Source: Daucus carota subsp. sativus
Lineage: Eukaryota > Streptophyta > Magnoliopsida > Apiales > Apiaceae
Assembly: GCF_001625215.2 (NCBI RefSeq)
Contig: NC_030383.2
Coordinates: 9,684,779-9,748,778 of the forward strand
Reading direction: 5' to 3'
DNA length: 64,000 nt
The position numbers and the translations under genes were made by a program. The notes beneath the pieces are model-generated. The model ran no database searches and was not told where the DNA came from. It saw only the letters and a program-made list of their open reading frames with translations. This document shows positions 50,455-61,957 of this stretch, piece after piece. How positions within the stretch are numbered: the stretch's first letter is position 1; every line of letters starts with the position of its first letter.

Positions 50455-51408
50455 TTAAACGAACTCTTTGATAAATTCATTAATAGCAGCAGCCCTTCTG
50501 GGATCAATCATATCTATGTTATGAAATCCAACATCATCAAATTTGGCTTCAACCATAACCCCGCTCATCACCAACATTTTCACAAATTCTTGTTGTCGAT
50601 CAATCAACGGATCGCCACCAAATCCGATAACCAAACACCTCCCAATCGATCTCAGTTTCTCCTTGTCCGCCTCCTGCAAAGGGTTACAAAATCTATGATC
50701 GCGGTTCATCCCTTCCGGCAATGCAAGTTCCCACAACAAATCAATCACTGGCAACGGAAAATATTGATCTGTTGCCAATTTTAACTCGGATTTTGTTCTT
50801 TTCTTGCCTCCAATAAAGGGTTGATTCATGATCAGCCCTACTATCTTTAATGGCTCCATCTTCGTTTCTAGAATGCGTAAGGCTGCATTGTATGCAATAT
50901 TTGCACCACAACTCGCCCCATATAGGTAAAATCTTGAATAGTCTGCATAATCTCTTAGCCATTGATCACCCTTGGAATCCTTTGCTTGATTCTTCACCCA
51001 ATTTATCGCTTCCACAGCATCATCATACTGTGCTGGAAGTCGGTGCTCTGGTGCTAGGCGAAACTCAAGGCCAATGACAACCGCAGGAATTTCATGCGCC
51101 ATTTTGTTACACGTCTCGTGACAAAATACATTTGCAACACTTAAATCAATCCAACCTCCTGCATGGAGGAAAAGAATCATGGGAAGTTTAGCGGATTTTT
51201 CACTGGAGGGCATTTTCACTGGCCTGAAAATGCGTATCCAAGTCTTGTTCTCTGCATTGAGAGTGACATCTTTAGAGACTACAGTTTGGCCAGGCAAGAG
51301 TTGGTCTTCTCCGGTGGCAGGAAGTTTAGGGATGTTAAGATGGCGTGTGAGACTGCCATCGTCGTTAAGGCTGACATTCAGGTGCTCATAAGGATCAAAT
51401 TTCGACAT
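50455..51408 (-). CDS. Plant carboxylesterase (CXE, alpha/beta hydrolase)
   Basis: A single exon of 317 residues, starting MSKFDPYEHLNVSLNDDG as usual for plant class I carboxylesterases. The alpha/beta-hydrolase-3 triad is visible: nucleophile Ser166 in GASCG (164-168), Asp266 in GGDPLID and His296 in FHNID. The oxyanion-hole motif is HAGG at 82-85 instead of HGGG. RLAPEHRLPAQYDDA (117-131) is a strong family signature. Relatives hydrolyse short-chain esters, act on hormones or xenobiotics, or have turned into dehydratases; the substrate here is unknown. With Ser-Asp-His present I expect hydrolase activity. There is no signal peptide, so it is probably cytosolic. The Ala in the oxyanion loop and Cys167 next to the nucleophile are departures worth noting. 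Confidence 0.94.
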   Translation of the reverse strand: MSKFDPYEHLNVSLNDDGSLTRHLNIPKLPATGEDQLLPGQTVVSKDVTLNAENKTWIRIFRPVKMPSSEKSAKLPMILFLHAGGWIDLSVANVFCHETCNKMAHEIPAVVIGLEFRLAPEHRLPAQYDDAVEAINWVKNQAKDSKGDQWLRDYADYSRFYLYGASCGANIAYNAALRILETKMEPLKIVGLIMNQPFIGGKKRTKSELKLATDQYFPLPVIDLLWELALPEGMNRDHRFCNPLQEADKEKLRSIGRCLVIGFGGDPLIDRQQEFVKMLVMSGVMVEAKFDDVGFHNIDMIDPRRAAAINEFIKEFV

Positions 51409-51863
51409 TGTAATGAAGATTTAGAATCCAGGACTTGTCCAAGATGAGCTAAACAGAGAGCTGGAGTTGTAGTTTCATGCAGAAGGAAACATTGAATTGG
51501 TTAATATATTCATTAGAAAGTGGTGTAGATTGTAATGAGTGACTATCCGTGACCATAGATGCACTATTAATTTGAGCCTACCATCTTTACATGTAAATCA
51601 GGTGTGCTGGAGGAGTTTTAGTTTTTCTTGTAACAACTTTGTGTCCAGTTTTAGACTCGGTCCATCTGTCATCTGTCCCAACTCACACGATTTTCTTTTC
51701 AAAGATTAAAAACCTTTCAGTTCTTTTTCTTTTTTTGAAATAATCATACTTGCATATATAATATATTATCATTCTTCAAGACATAGAATATGTAGCCTAT
51801 GATAACAAATGAGGTATAATATTCGCAATTAACACTTCCTCAAAGTGTTCAGGTGATTTGTTA

Positions 51864-52099
51864 CCCCCTATGTCCCAAATTTGATGAACTAATTGATTTT
51901 GTACATGTAATTTAAGATGCATTGACTGTATAGTTTCGAAATTTATTTTTTTAGTTTTTCTTTTGTAGAAGAAAATTTCATATTTTAATTTTTATTTGCA
52001 AAAATAAAATTTCAAAAATAAATAATGTAGTTATACAGTCCATGAATTTTAAATTGTGTGCTAAAATCAACCAGCTCATTTAATTTGGGATGAAGGAAG
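51864..52099. mobile_element. Stowaway-like MITE
   Basis: 236 bp with TA at 51862-51863 and 52100-52101. Termini are ccccctatgtcccaaatt and, inverted, cttccttcatcccaaatt. Interior arms pair (gactgtata against tacagtc; aattttat-type blocks). It has the same length as the Stowaway copy in the ING gene. Confidence 0.8.
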
Positions 52100-52239
52100 T
52101 ACATTAGTACAACCCTCTGCAATTGTATCCAATATAGAATTGTGTGCTAAAATTCGAGTTTTTGTTTGTCAAGTCAGTGTTACCACCGCCTTATTCATCT
52201 TAATTGCAATCTTCTGAAATGCACAGAATAAATTAAAAT

Positions 52240-53000
52240 TTATATTAATAATTTGTAATTGTTTTAGATTTATATTAGTGTAATGTTATTTAATTTGTAA
52301 TTGTTTTAGACTTATAATAAGTATGTGTAATGTTGGTTGGTTGGAGTTCCTGCACATCTATGAGTGGTAGTTGTTTGTATGACAAATTAATATAGAAGTC
52401 GAAAGAAATTTTTAAGTTATATAACTTAAATATATTTTATAGATAAAATTCGCAATAAATAATGAAACAACAATAAAACAAAACAATAATAGAGTTTTTT
52501 AGCCTGTTTTTTATTTTATGTTCTCATATCCACACAAAAACTATGCCGACTCCTTATATTTATTTAATATGAATTTTATTGAGTTGATTCATATTTAATT
52601 GATAGAAATTTTATACGGTTAATTCATATGTTAAATTATTCGATGAATCTATAATTTGTAATTAATTTAGAGTTATAATAGATATGTGTTACGTATATTT
52701 AATCCATAATTATTTTAGAGTTAGAATAGGTAATTCTAATGTGGGTTGGAGTTCTTTTAGACGTAAGAGTATTATTTGTTTGTATGACAAACTAATATAG
52801 AAGTATGAAGGCATTTTTAAGTTTAATAACTAAAATATGTTTTATAAATAAAATTCATTATTTAAATATATCATTTATTTTATGTTCTCAGATCCGCACA
52901 AAAGCTCTGTTGACTCTCTATATTTATTTGATAGAAATTTTATAAAGAATTCATATTTATGTGATAAGGATTTTGTAGAGTTAATTTCTAAGTTAGATTG
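52240..53000. repeat. Diverged AT-rich tandem duplication
   Basis: Two copies offset by 364-415 bp share ttgtatgacaaa.taatatag, gttggagttc.t and ttttatgttctca.atcc.caca. The changing offset shows indels between the copies. No coding is seen. Confidence 0.65.
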
Positions 53001-54310
53001 TTTCGGTTTTAAAAATTAAAATATTTAGTTATATTGGGATAGAATTCTATATCATGAATAATCGTTATGTAAAAAAGTCCTGATCAATATATATGTCTTA
53101 TATCTTTTAATAGGAGTATAATATTTTTAATATGAGTTTAATAATGATATAATAATAATAATAATTAAATATAATATATGATGACCAAATTTTGATAATC
53201 TGGTAGTGATGTTCCACCGAAACATGGTTTGGCTTATTAATAAAGGGTATTGATGTCAAAAGTATTAAAAATATCACATCTAAACATAATTATTCTTTAT
53301 AAAATTTATTTCAATTAAAAGTTCTGTATCTAAACTTTTATTTGATATAAGAATTGAATTTTTTTATTGATTGTAGATTTTTTTTTACAACTCATGTGTC
53401 AAAAAGTTAAATATCAGTTAAAATAGGTCCAAGAGAATAATTTTTTGATTTTTGAATAAAAATTTAAACAAAATTCATTTTTATTAAAATAATAATTTAT
53501 AAACGGTCGAACGAGTATTAGTGGGACAGCGGCGGCATTTTGTACAAAGATTTGAAAGGCATACAGACACAGCCTCGTTCACATTTTTAGCTATTCAAAG
53601 AAATCAGGGATTTTCTATGGTGTGACAAGGGCACACAATAGTCCCTAAATCCAATAAAAATAACTTATTTTGATTGGTGGATGAACAATAAATGATAATG
53701 ACCCCCCTCATTCACATCGCACATTAGAAAGACCGAAGAAATTATTACACCTCACCCCTCTTTTAGCTCACCTTTTTGAGAAAATTTGAATCCCAATCCG
53801 CCCAAAAATATATTCCAATTCTTTCTTTAGTATATTGCCGCTGTATTAGTTTCAAGAACTTGTCATTCACAAATTTCTCAGAATAAAGCTCCCAGAATTT
53901 TAAAGATTAAAGCTTTCGATTGATGTCTGTAACAGCAAGAAAAGAGGTTTAAGCAGAAACTCATAAGGTATGATTTTTATGTTCTTTAAATTCTTGAAGT
54001 TTGATTGTTTTACATTTTATTCTACTCCAGATGTAAAAATATTGATAAGCCTTTACTTCTAATCTTGTTGTGGACTGACCCATGTAGATGATTTGCCCCA
54101 TTTATGAATTTCTTATAATACATCGTGGGCTTGAACTATTAATCACTTGTAACGAATAATCGAGATAGGGATAAATCTTGATTAGTTATATTATTGTGTA
54201 TTTTGGCAGCAAATGTGATTCTTGAGTAATTAATCAATTAGGTATATGCATTTTTTTGCTTATTGTTGTGATTTTTATATTGGTTATGTCTGATTTTAGT
54301 TTGATTAGAG

Positions 54311-57300
54311 ATGGGGAGAAATGTTGGACCTGTGCTTCGGCGAGAATTGGATAATCTTGGAAAGGATGCTGATTGTAGAAAATCAGCTATGAAGGCGTTA
54401 AAGTCTTATGTGAAAAACCTGGATTCGGAGACGATTCCATTCTTTCTTGCTCAGGTTTCGGAGAGAAAAGAAACTAGCTCATCAGCTGGAGAGTATTCGA
54501 TTTCACTCTATGAAGTTCTTGCTCGTGTTCATGGCCCGAGAATTGTACCTTACATTGATATTATCATGACAACCATTGGAAATACCTTAACTTTAAGTGT
54601 AAGATCATTTGCACTTCATCAAGCTTGCTCAAAGGTTGTTTCAGCAATTGCAAGATACGGGATTGATCCAACTACTCCTGAAAACATGAAAAGACAAATA
54701 ATTCATTCACTTTGTAAGCCTCTTTCTGATTCTATTTTGGTTAGCCAAGAGAACTTATCTTTTGGATCTGCACTGTGCTTGAAGGCATTAGTGGATTCTG
54801 ATAATTGGCGATTTGCGTCCGGTGACATGGTTAATGAGGTTTGTCAAAGAGTTGCTGGAGCTCTGGAGAAACCTATGCAGACGAACTCACACATGGGATT
54901 AGTCATGGCACTTGCTAAGAGTAATAGTCTTGTTGTTGAAGCATATGCAAGACTGTTAATACAGTCTGGATTGAGGATATTGAGTGCTGGGGTGGCAGAA
55001 GATAATTCTCAAAAAAGACTTTTAGCCATACAGATGGTGAATTGTCTGATGAAGTCTTTGGATCCTAGGAGCTTATTCTCAGAGCTAGAAGGGATAATGG
55101 ATGAAATGCAGAAGTGTCAAGATGATAAGATGTCGTATGTCAAAGGGGCTGCTTTTGATGCATTACAAACAGCGAAAAATATTGCTAGTGAGAAAGGATC
55201 AAACCTCGAGGAGGATACAGGTTCAGTCAGTGGATCAAACTTTTGTAGTAATAATGGTTACTGGAGGAGAAATTTGTCTGATGCAGTTGATCAGATACCA
55301 ATTAAAACATCACCAGAATCTCAAACTGTTAATTCATTTGCTGAGTATGATTTTTTAAATGAATCGCCAATTTCACACAGCTATGTGTCTGGTGACTTGG
55401 ACTATGATAGGAGAGTGAACGCCCAGCTCTGGAGGAAGTTTGAGAATGGTGGACTTGATCTGTCATTCAAGGACAGAATATCTACAGAGGCAACCTCTAA
55501 AACTTTAATGGAATATACTGAAGAAAATAAATGTTTAGAGAACAGGGAATGTGCAAATGAATTTGCAGGTTTTCTGCAGGAAAGTTCAAGAGGTGCAGGC
55601 GTGAGAAGCACCACTCCTAGTCCTCAGGTAAAATTGTTATATTTCATTATTTCTCATCTGCTTAGTTTTATATGAAGTAGATACGGAATTAAGCATGACT
55701 ATTGTTTTATGCGGCATCTGGTCATCTGGTATTGGATGATAGTATGATGCACACTGAGGGGGCGTTTGGATCGTCTATGGAAATGGGAAACGGGAATGGG
55801 AATGAAGTGTATGGGGATGGGTAATATAAAATCCCAATGTGTAGTTAGTGGATGATTTACCCATCTAATGGGAATGAGGTTCCCAGTTCAAGCAACTAAA
55901 TTCCTAATCCAAACAGTAACGCATGGGCTAAGGGTTCCGATTCCTGTTTTGGGCTTATTAACTATGAATCAAACGCCTCCTAAAACTTTGTACATTGAAC
56001 AGGTCCCAGAATGTTTGATATTAATAGACCATTGCAAATTTATTTTAAATGTAAAGCTGGAGTGGTAAAATTTATCAATGTGAGAATGCCTTTACTTGTA
56101 TCTGTCATTACCTAGACACATTGTTAAAGTGGAATGGTTTTTCACTACCTATATTTTAAGGTACATGGTCAAATTAATGTTGCGTATTGGATTAAAGGTG
56201 CAAGAAATATTGCTAGTAAAAAATTCTTGCCTAAAAAATTAAATGTTAGGTGTGTTTCTAAAAGATTTTAGCTTTTTCTGCACCTACAGGCTGAACCTTA
56301 CCAAGTTTCTGCCTATATCTGCCTTGGTTTTATCATTAAAAACCGACATTTTGTCTAGACGCTAGAACTCTGTTTAGTGTAATATACAAGAAAATGTATT
56401 CCCACTTTCCCTATTTTTCTATCCTTAGCAGCTAAAGAAAATGGGTAAAAGAGAAACGACCGACAAAAGTGAGTAAAAGATTTGCACCCTAAAAATGTGG
56501 GAAAATATAATTACATGCTTCTTAATGTTTAGCAAATATTTTATGCCAAAGAAACGAAGCCTCTTGCGTTGTTAAGAGTTGTTTTTTTACTTGGTACCTA
56601 GATGCCCATTCTAGTGGTTGTAAAATTCACATCTCTGTCATAACTGTCTTTCAGAGGTCGCGACACATGAATGTTGATGATATCAAAATCTTCACAACCC
56701 CTAGAAAGCTAATCTACTCGCTTCAAGATGAAAGCAGCGGGAACTCAAATATCTCTGAAAAGCAAAGCCGGCGGTATAAAAGCCCTTGCAAAAGCAGATA
56801 TGAATCAAGTCTGTCAAAATGCGAAGAAACTAGCTTTTTAAATCATCCTGCATCAATGTATGACCAATATGGCTTCCCTCGTGATGTAAAATATAAGACC
56901 AAAAGAGAAGAAAATGTGTTTCTCACTGGCGAAGATTTCTATGGCAGCTCCAAATCAGTTTCTTCATCAGAAGCTGCAGCAGTAGGTAAAGTGCAGGTGT
57001 GGCAAAAGTCAGATTCCGCTTGCCAAAAAGAATCACCCGAAGTAAGCGTTCAGAAGCACTATCCAATGTATGACCAATATGGCTTCCCTAGTGATGTAAA
57101 ATATAAGACCAAAAGTAAAGAAAATGTGTCTCTCACTGGCGAAGATTCCTATGGTAGCTCCAAATCAGTTTCTTCATCAGAAGCTGCAGCAGTAGGTAAA
57201 GTGCAGGTGTGTCAAAAGTCGAATTCCGCTAGCCAAAAAGAATCACTGGTAGTAAGCGTTCAGAAGCACTATCCAATGTCACTCCGCATCATAGTTTGGG

Positions 57301-57389
57301 GCACCTTAATCGTAGTGTTCATAGCATTTGTTTGCTTACCGTGGATTGGTAGTGATCAGGATGAAGGTTATTATCTTCCACCTACCTAA
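54311..57389 (+). CDS. SINE1/2-like KASH protein of the nuclear envelope
   Basis: Two exons: 54311-55627 and 56655-57389, a 1,027-bp GT/AG intron, phase 0, 683 residues. Residues 1 to about 290 form an ARM/HEAT-like helical repeat domain with the conserved start MGRNVGPVLRRELDNLGKD. A polar linker follows. Two tandem 70-residue units occupy 507-576 and 577-646. A transmembrane helix (about 651-668) and a short tail DEGYYLPPT complete it. This layout matches plant SINE1/SINE2: SUN-interacting outer nuclear membrane proteins whose C-terminal KASH tail enters the perinuclear space and whose ARM domain binds actin, with SINE1 working in guard cells. The family tail normally ends VPT or similar; here it is PPT. 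The protein is longer than SINE1, partly because of the duplication. Confidence 0.9.
55758..55980. mobile_element. MITE in the KASH-gene intron
   Basis: About 223 bp. The left end gggggcgtttggat and the reverse complement of the right end, ggaggcgtttgat, match. The interior is rich in gggaatg/cattccc words. GGGGCGTTTGG-type ends suggest Tourist/PIF-Harbinger or hAT. Borders are approximate. Confidence 0.65.
56856..57275 (+). repeat. In-frame 210-bp tandem duplication in a coding exon
   Basis: Units 56856-57065 and 57066-57275 are head to tail and the same length. They encode 70 residues each, beginning MYDQYGFP and ending VQKHYP, and differ at 10 of 70 residues by my count. A third partial start (atgtc) marks the end of the array just before the membrane helix. 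Confidence 0.95.
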
Positions 57390-59064
57390 TACTTTTCCTG
57401 ATAATTAATGTAACAATCAAATTTTCAGGGACCTTTTATAACAACAATTGTACCTGGCATCGTGTCTGATTTCTGTTGGACCGTTAAACATTGGTTTTTT
57501 GAGGTTGACTTCTGATGTTAGTTATTCTTTCTGATGTGTTAGCTGATCACATGAGATCATTTCCTGTTACTTCCAGAGGCTAACATTTTCTGTTCTTCTT
57601 TCTGATAATCAATGATTTACTTCTTGCTTAATCTGCAGAGGTCATTGATTTGTCAAAACTGTCAGTTCATTGGGCTTTTTTGCTTCCTTTTTTTCCCCGA
57701 AAATATTCAGAACTGAATTTAGTCTTCTTTTTTTTGGGTCACAGAACCGAGTTTAGTCTGGACTATTTGTTATATACAAATTTCCGCACTAGTATGCGTA
57801 CATGCTGATTGCCGCACTGTTACAATTTAATTCAATATAGGTTTGTTGCTGAAGTCAAGTTCATCCCAACAAAAAGAGACCCGAAATAATTGAGGAGATA
57901 TTTGGTTCATGGTTAGTGAGTCGTGTTAACGAAAATCGAAACCTCAAACCCATGTGTTGGTATTTGAACTAGCAATTTTGTGATATGAAATGATAAACCA
58001 ATTCCATTTCGAGGGTAAATCATTCTTTGTGATCTCTTTGAAATACTATTCTCATTACTCATACCATTCATCCTCATTCCGGCTCAAAATCCAAATATCC
58101 CCATATGCTTGTGATTACTTAGTCCTAGTCCAAAACTCCAGCGGGCTGTTGATCTCTACTTGGACCACAGCTGGTTTAGCCATAATAATCTGCACACAAA
58201 TAATATGTACGAGAAAGTATTACCTGTGGATTACGAAGATCAAGAGTAAATCAGAAACAGTAAAATTACTGGGACTACCCGTAGAACAGTGCAGACGGCA
58301 TCAGCAGCATAGTTTAGTGCAAAAAATCTGCAAGCCAAACACGAGCATAATAAAATGACTACTAAATTATAACAAAAAAGTTCACAAAAAGCTACAACAA
58401 ATAATAGGAAATAATGCTCTTATCAAAAGTAGATGCTCATCAATTACAGTTTGAGTAAATTCAACATCTTGTTGACATGTAGATCCCAATATATTGATGC
58501 AGGAATATAATTTTAAATATTCATATGATTAGTAAGAATAAAAAAGAAAAGAAAAAACAAAAATATTACAAGTATAGAAAATAATTATCCTCTTATATAT
58601 TTGTCAAATTGTTATAATTTTGGGTACTGACTTATCTGTATTTTGCATAATTATAAATAAATATCACAATTTAATTTATAAAAATGTAAAATTAATAATT
58701 TTTATAACAAAATCAAATTACTCATTCTTTTTATCGAATTTGAGAAAGCAGAGGAAAAAAGCCTTTCCAAAAATGAATTTGTTATAGAATATCCAAAACC
58801 ATAAATGAAACAAATGACAGTTGTATAGGTCCGAAACAGAAGCCCAACCCGACCAGCCATCGTTATCACAAAACAGTCCTCAACCAAAAAAAAAACAAAA
58901 GAAAAGCAAGCAAACATCACCGAACAGAACACATTGAATATGATTAAAAAAATGGTGCCCATATTTCTAATTTTCTATCATTACCTTGAGATCTGAGTCA
59001 GCACCGCCCCACGCCGGCGAAGCCCCCCTCCCCACGACAACTCCACGGCGGCGGATCGCCGGAG
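57390..59064. other. Intergenic stretch downstream of the KASH gene
   Basis: It starts with the KASH-gene 3' untranslated region. Open frames at 57,990-58,358 and 58,702-58,962 (minus) look random. No repeat family was recognised. Confidence 0.4.
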
Positions 59065-59316
59065 ATGGTGTTCAACAGCCCCATAATCGTCACAGTTGCC
59101 AAAGTATCCGCGAATGCTTGCCAATACATCGCTTGTAATCCGCAAATCCTCAACAGCGATCAAGTTTTGCATCTTATCTTCTGTTTCCCCTTTCAACAGT
59201 TCCGGCGATTCACGCTCTGTTTGTGCTCTGTTTTTTGTTGCCCTGCGAGGAATGTGTTCGTATCGGATTCCGACTCGGACTCCGATTCGGAGCCGTACGA
59301 TTCCCACTCGGATTAG
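59065..59316 (+). CDS. Possible small protein, hydrophobic core with Ser/Asp tail
   Basis: An 83-residue open frame with ATG in a good context (ggagATGG). Residues about 1-35 are mixed, a Cys/Phe/Leu-rich hydrophobic segment (LIFCFPFQQFRRFTLCLCS) spans about 37-55, and the tail is a run of Ser-Asp repeats. The GC content is higher than its surroundings. I recognise no characterised family and give no function. The complementary strand also has an open frame (58,981-59,307), which I take to be a shadow; base composition could instead favour that strand. Downstream sequence to 60,115 could be untranslated or intronic. Confidence 0.42.
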   Translation: MVFNSPIIVTVAKVSANACQYIACNPQILNSDQVLHLIFCFPFQQFRRFTLCLCSVFCCPARNVFVSDSDSDSDSEPYDSHSD

Positions 59317-60140
59317 ATTTTGTTGTATAGTAGTGTAACATGGTTAGATAATTATGATGGTTAAAGTTATACTGTTATTGTATTGAATGAATTTGTCATG
59401 TTTTGAATTAATAATGGAATGTGAATTTTGCGTTCGTTATGGATTTATTGTGTTTTTAGGTATGGTTTCTGTGTGATTGATGTGATGTGTTTTTGTGTAT
59501 GGTGAGAATTGGTAACTGATTGGGAATTTCGGATCATGTGTTTTGAACATGTGAGGTTGTCTGGTTATGATTGGATGCGTGCTCCAACAAGTTTATCAGG
59601 TTAGTGTTTCGATTGTTGCTTGGATGATTGAAATTTGAAACCAGTTGGTGCTGTGTTAATTTCTATATGCCAGAAGAATATCTTGACCATCTGTTGCTTA
59701 AGTTGTTTTATTTTGCATATTTTTGGGTTTTACTACTTGCCTTGTATGTATTTGGGATGTAATTCGTTTTGGTTTGCTGTGTTGTGAATGATATTGGTTT
59801 GCCCATCGGGGGCTGCAACATTCTTTGAGTAATGTATTTTTCAAGCGATTTTTAGTTGATGTTATTTGTTTGTACTTGATGAAAAACTATATAGAATAAT
59901 CTTTCTCTTAGCAATGATTTTATGTTGAATATATCCTTGGCATTGCATTTGATGGTTGATAGTATCAGTCCACACCGCTTTCGTCTCTTGCGCATCTATC
60001 CACAGGTGTGTTCCCAATCCACAACTCTCAATGTTGAAGCCACTGGTGATGTAACCCGAAGTTCAAATCTGAAGGACAATTATCAAGGCCTGTCAAGAAA
60101 AATACTCTCCTTGTGAGGTTTTGTAGCTTATAGGTATTGG

Positions 60141-60684
60141 AATGTTATTGTAATGGCTGGAAAATGGCTTATAAATTACAATTAATCATGTTATCTATTG
60201 CACAAAAGTCTTTAGTGGATAAGCACTTGGCAGAAAGTTCACTGTAAGATATAACATGGGATTTCCGCGGTTCTGATCTGTTTCATTTTATAAATTAGTT
60301 GATCCCATTGAAAATTATGTGTCTGTACAAATGTATGTGTCTGCTTCTTCTGTTCATGAATATGGTAGTACACTCTGTGCTTGGATATCGGCCTTTTGCA
60401 TTCTTTGCTACTGTTCTGCTGCTTATTGCATTCTTTGCTATTGCTCTGTTGCTTATTGTCATGTGTGTGGTTCTTCTGTTCATGAACATGGTAATACACT
60501 CTATGCTTGGGCATCGGCCTTTTGCATTCTTTGCCTATTGTACGGTTGCTTATTGTCAGCCTTTTGCATTCTTTGCGTATTGTTCTGTTACTTCTGTTGA
60601 TGACTAGTTGCTAGCTTGGGCAATGTGCCTTGTTATCTTGCAAAAAAGGGGTTCACTGTCTTGGTGATTATGAATTTTGAGGTT
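60141..60684 (+). repeat. Segmental duplication, copy A
   Basis: Matches 62,523-63,019 through ggataagcacttggcagaaa, gatataacatgggatttcc and the closing cttggtgattatgaatttt. It contains internal repeats of tcttctgttcatgaa..tggta.tacactct and of ccttttgcattctttgc, with one extra 30-bp unit compared with copy B. Several frames stay open because the repeats lack stops; I do not call them genes. Confidence 0.85.
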
Positions 60685-61171
60685 TTGAGAATGTAATTAA
60701 ACATAATTTGATTATCTCTAGTTTAATTTCATGAACAAAGAAAAAAACGAATGATATGATAACATTAAACAGAAATATTTCGATGATCTTCATAGACGGT
60801 GTTATAACAAAATAAAATTAACTATTATTTTATTATATTAAAGGGGTATATTGATAATGCACCATTCTTCTACATATTGGCAAGATTGCTAGTATAATAT
60901 TTAAACCAACATTCTAAAGTTCACCCAATCCTCTGGACTTAATAGTTCTCCTAGCTAGAAATTTACTCTCTCTACATATATTTTATTAAAAAATATTTGA
61001 AATATATATTTCAATTTTATAGGTTAACATGAACGGGTTATAAATAGTAAGTATTAATATCCATTATTCATATATCTTGAATATTTCATGCTACATTTTA
61101 CACAAAAATCATCAACATGGGCCAATTGTAAATTTCAGTCTCACTATTCACGATATATTACAATACGGGGT

Positions 61172-61482
61172 TCATCAAAAATAGGCAACAATGGGTGAAG
61201 TGAAACCAGGTCAGCAAAAGGATAATGACAAAATTAGAGAATATCTCATCAAAAATAGGCAACAGTGTGTGAAGTGAAACCAGATCAGCAAAAGGATAAT
61301 GATAAAATTAGAGAATATCTTCCTTTATCTCAAACAAATCAGAGATGAGTAGATAGACAAATATCATCAAAAATAGGCAATAGTGGGTGAAGTGAAACCA
61401 GATCAGCAAAAGGATAATGATAAAATTAGAGAATATCTTCCTTTATCTCAAACAAATCAGAGATGAGTAGATAGACAAATAA
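61172..61482 (+). repeat. Three-copy tandem repeat (74-118 bp units)
   Basis: Copies start at 61172, 61246 and 61364 with tcatcaaaaataggcaa. The first unit lacks the last part (cctttatctcaaacaaatcag...) present in the second and third, so the step changes from 74 to 118 bp. Confidence 0.9.
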
Positions 61483-61914
61483 GATAAGTAGATAGACTAG
61501 AAAAATAGAAGATATCCTAATTTTTTTCTCATAAATGAAAATAAACTTCTCCCCATTATTTGTTCTATATAATAAATTTATAAATCAAATTTTAAATTAT
61601 CAGTAAAATATGAGGAAGTTGAAATTCTTAATTTCTTTTATCAATATATTTTATTTCTGAAATTATATTTTATGAAATTTATATGATCACGTTATTATAA
61701 GCTAATTTGTAATTATTATTATTAAATTACTAATTTTAAATGTAATAAATTGTTAATTATCAATAAATTATCCAAATTATATGAACTAAAAAACAGATAA
61801 CACATTATCCGATATCTGACTCACAAAATTAGAGATAAGATACACTCCAAGATAAGGAGGTCTATATCACCACCTTTTAAAAGTATTATTTATATATTGG
61901 AGTATAATATACAC

Positions 61915-61921
61915 TATATAA
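61915..61921 (+). promoter_or_regulatory. TATA box of the S-protein-homologue pseudogene
   Basis: TATATAA lies 37 bp before the ATG at 61958, implying a very short leader of about 10 bases. The position is canonical, so the promoter may be intact although the coding region is not. Confidence 0.5.
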
Positions 61922-61957
61922 GGATGTAAACGAGTTCACCATCATAGCAAAATAAAA

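Larger units (their letters stand above)
51409..54310. other. Divergent intergenic region between carboxylesterase and KASH-protein genes
   Basis: The first 300-450 bp should hold the carboxylesterase promoter. A Stowaway-like MITE (51,864-52,099) and an AT-rich tandem duplication (52,240-53,000) follow. The last 400 bp includes the KASH-gene leader, which may be spliced: a GT donor near 53,968 and an AG acceptor just before the ATG (54,308). No other gene is seen. Confidence 0.5.
59317..61957. other. Stretch with a segmental duplication copy and a tandem repeat
   Basis: No firm gene. It contains copy A of the duplication (60,141-60,684), AT-rich sequence, and the three-copy repeat at 61,172-61,482. 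The T-rich, low-complexity 59,320-59,920 part could be the transcribed tail of the small gene at 59,065. Confidence 0.45.

Noticed and set aside
58702-58962. An 86-residue hydrophobic frame on the minus strand
   Set aside because: T/A-rich sequence yields Phe/Leu-rich chance frames; nothing supports a gene.
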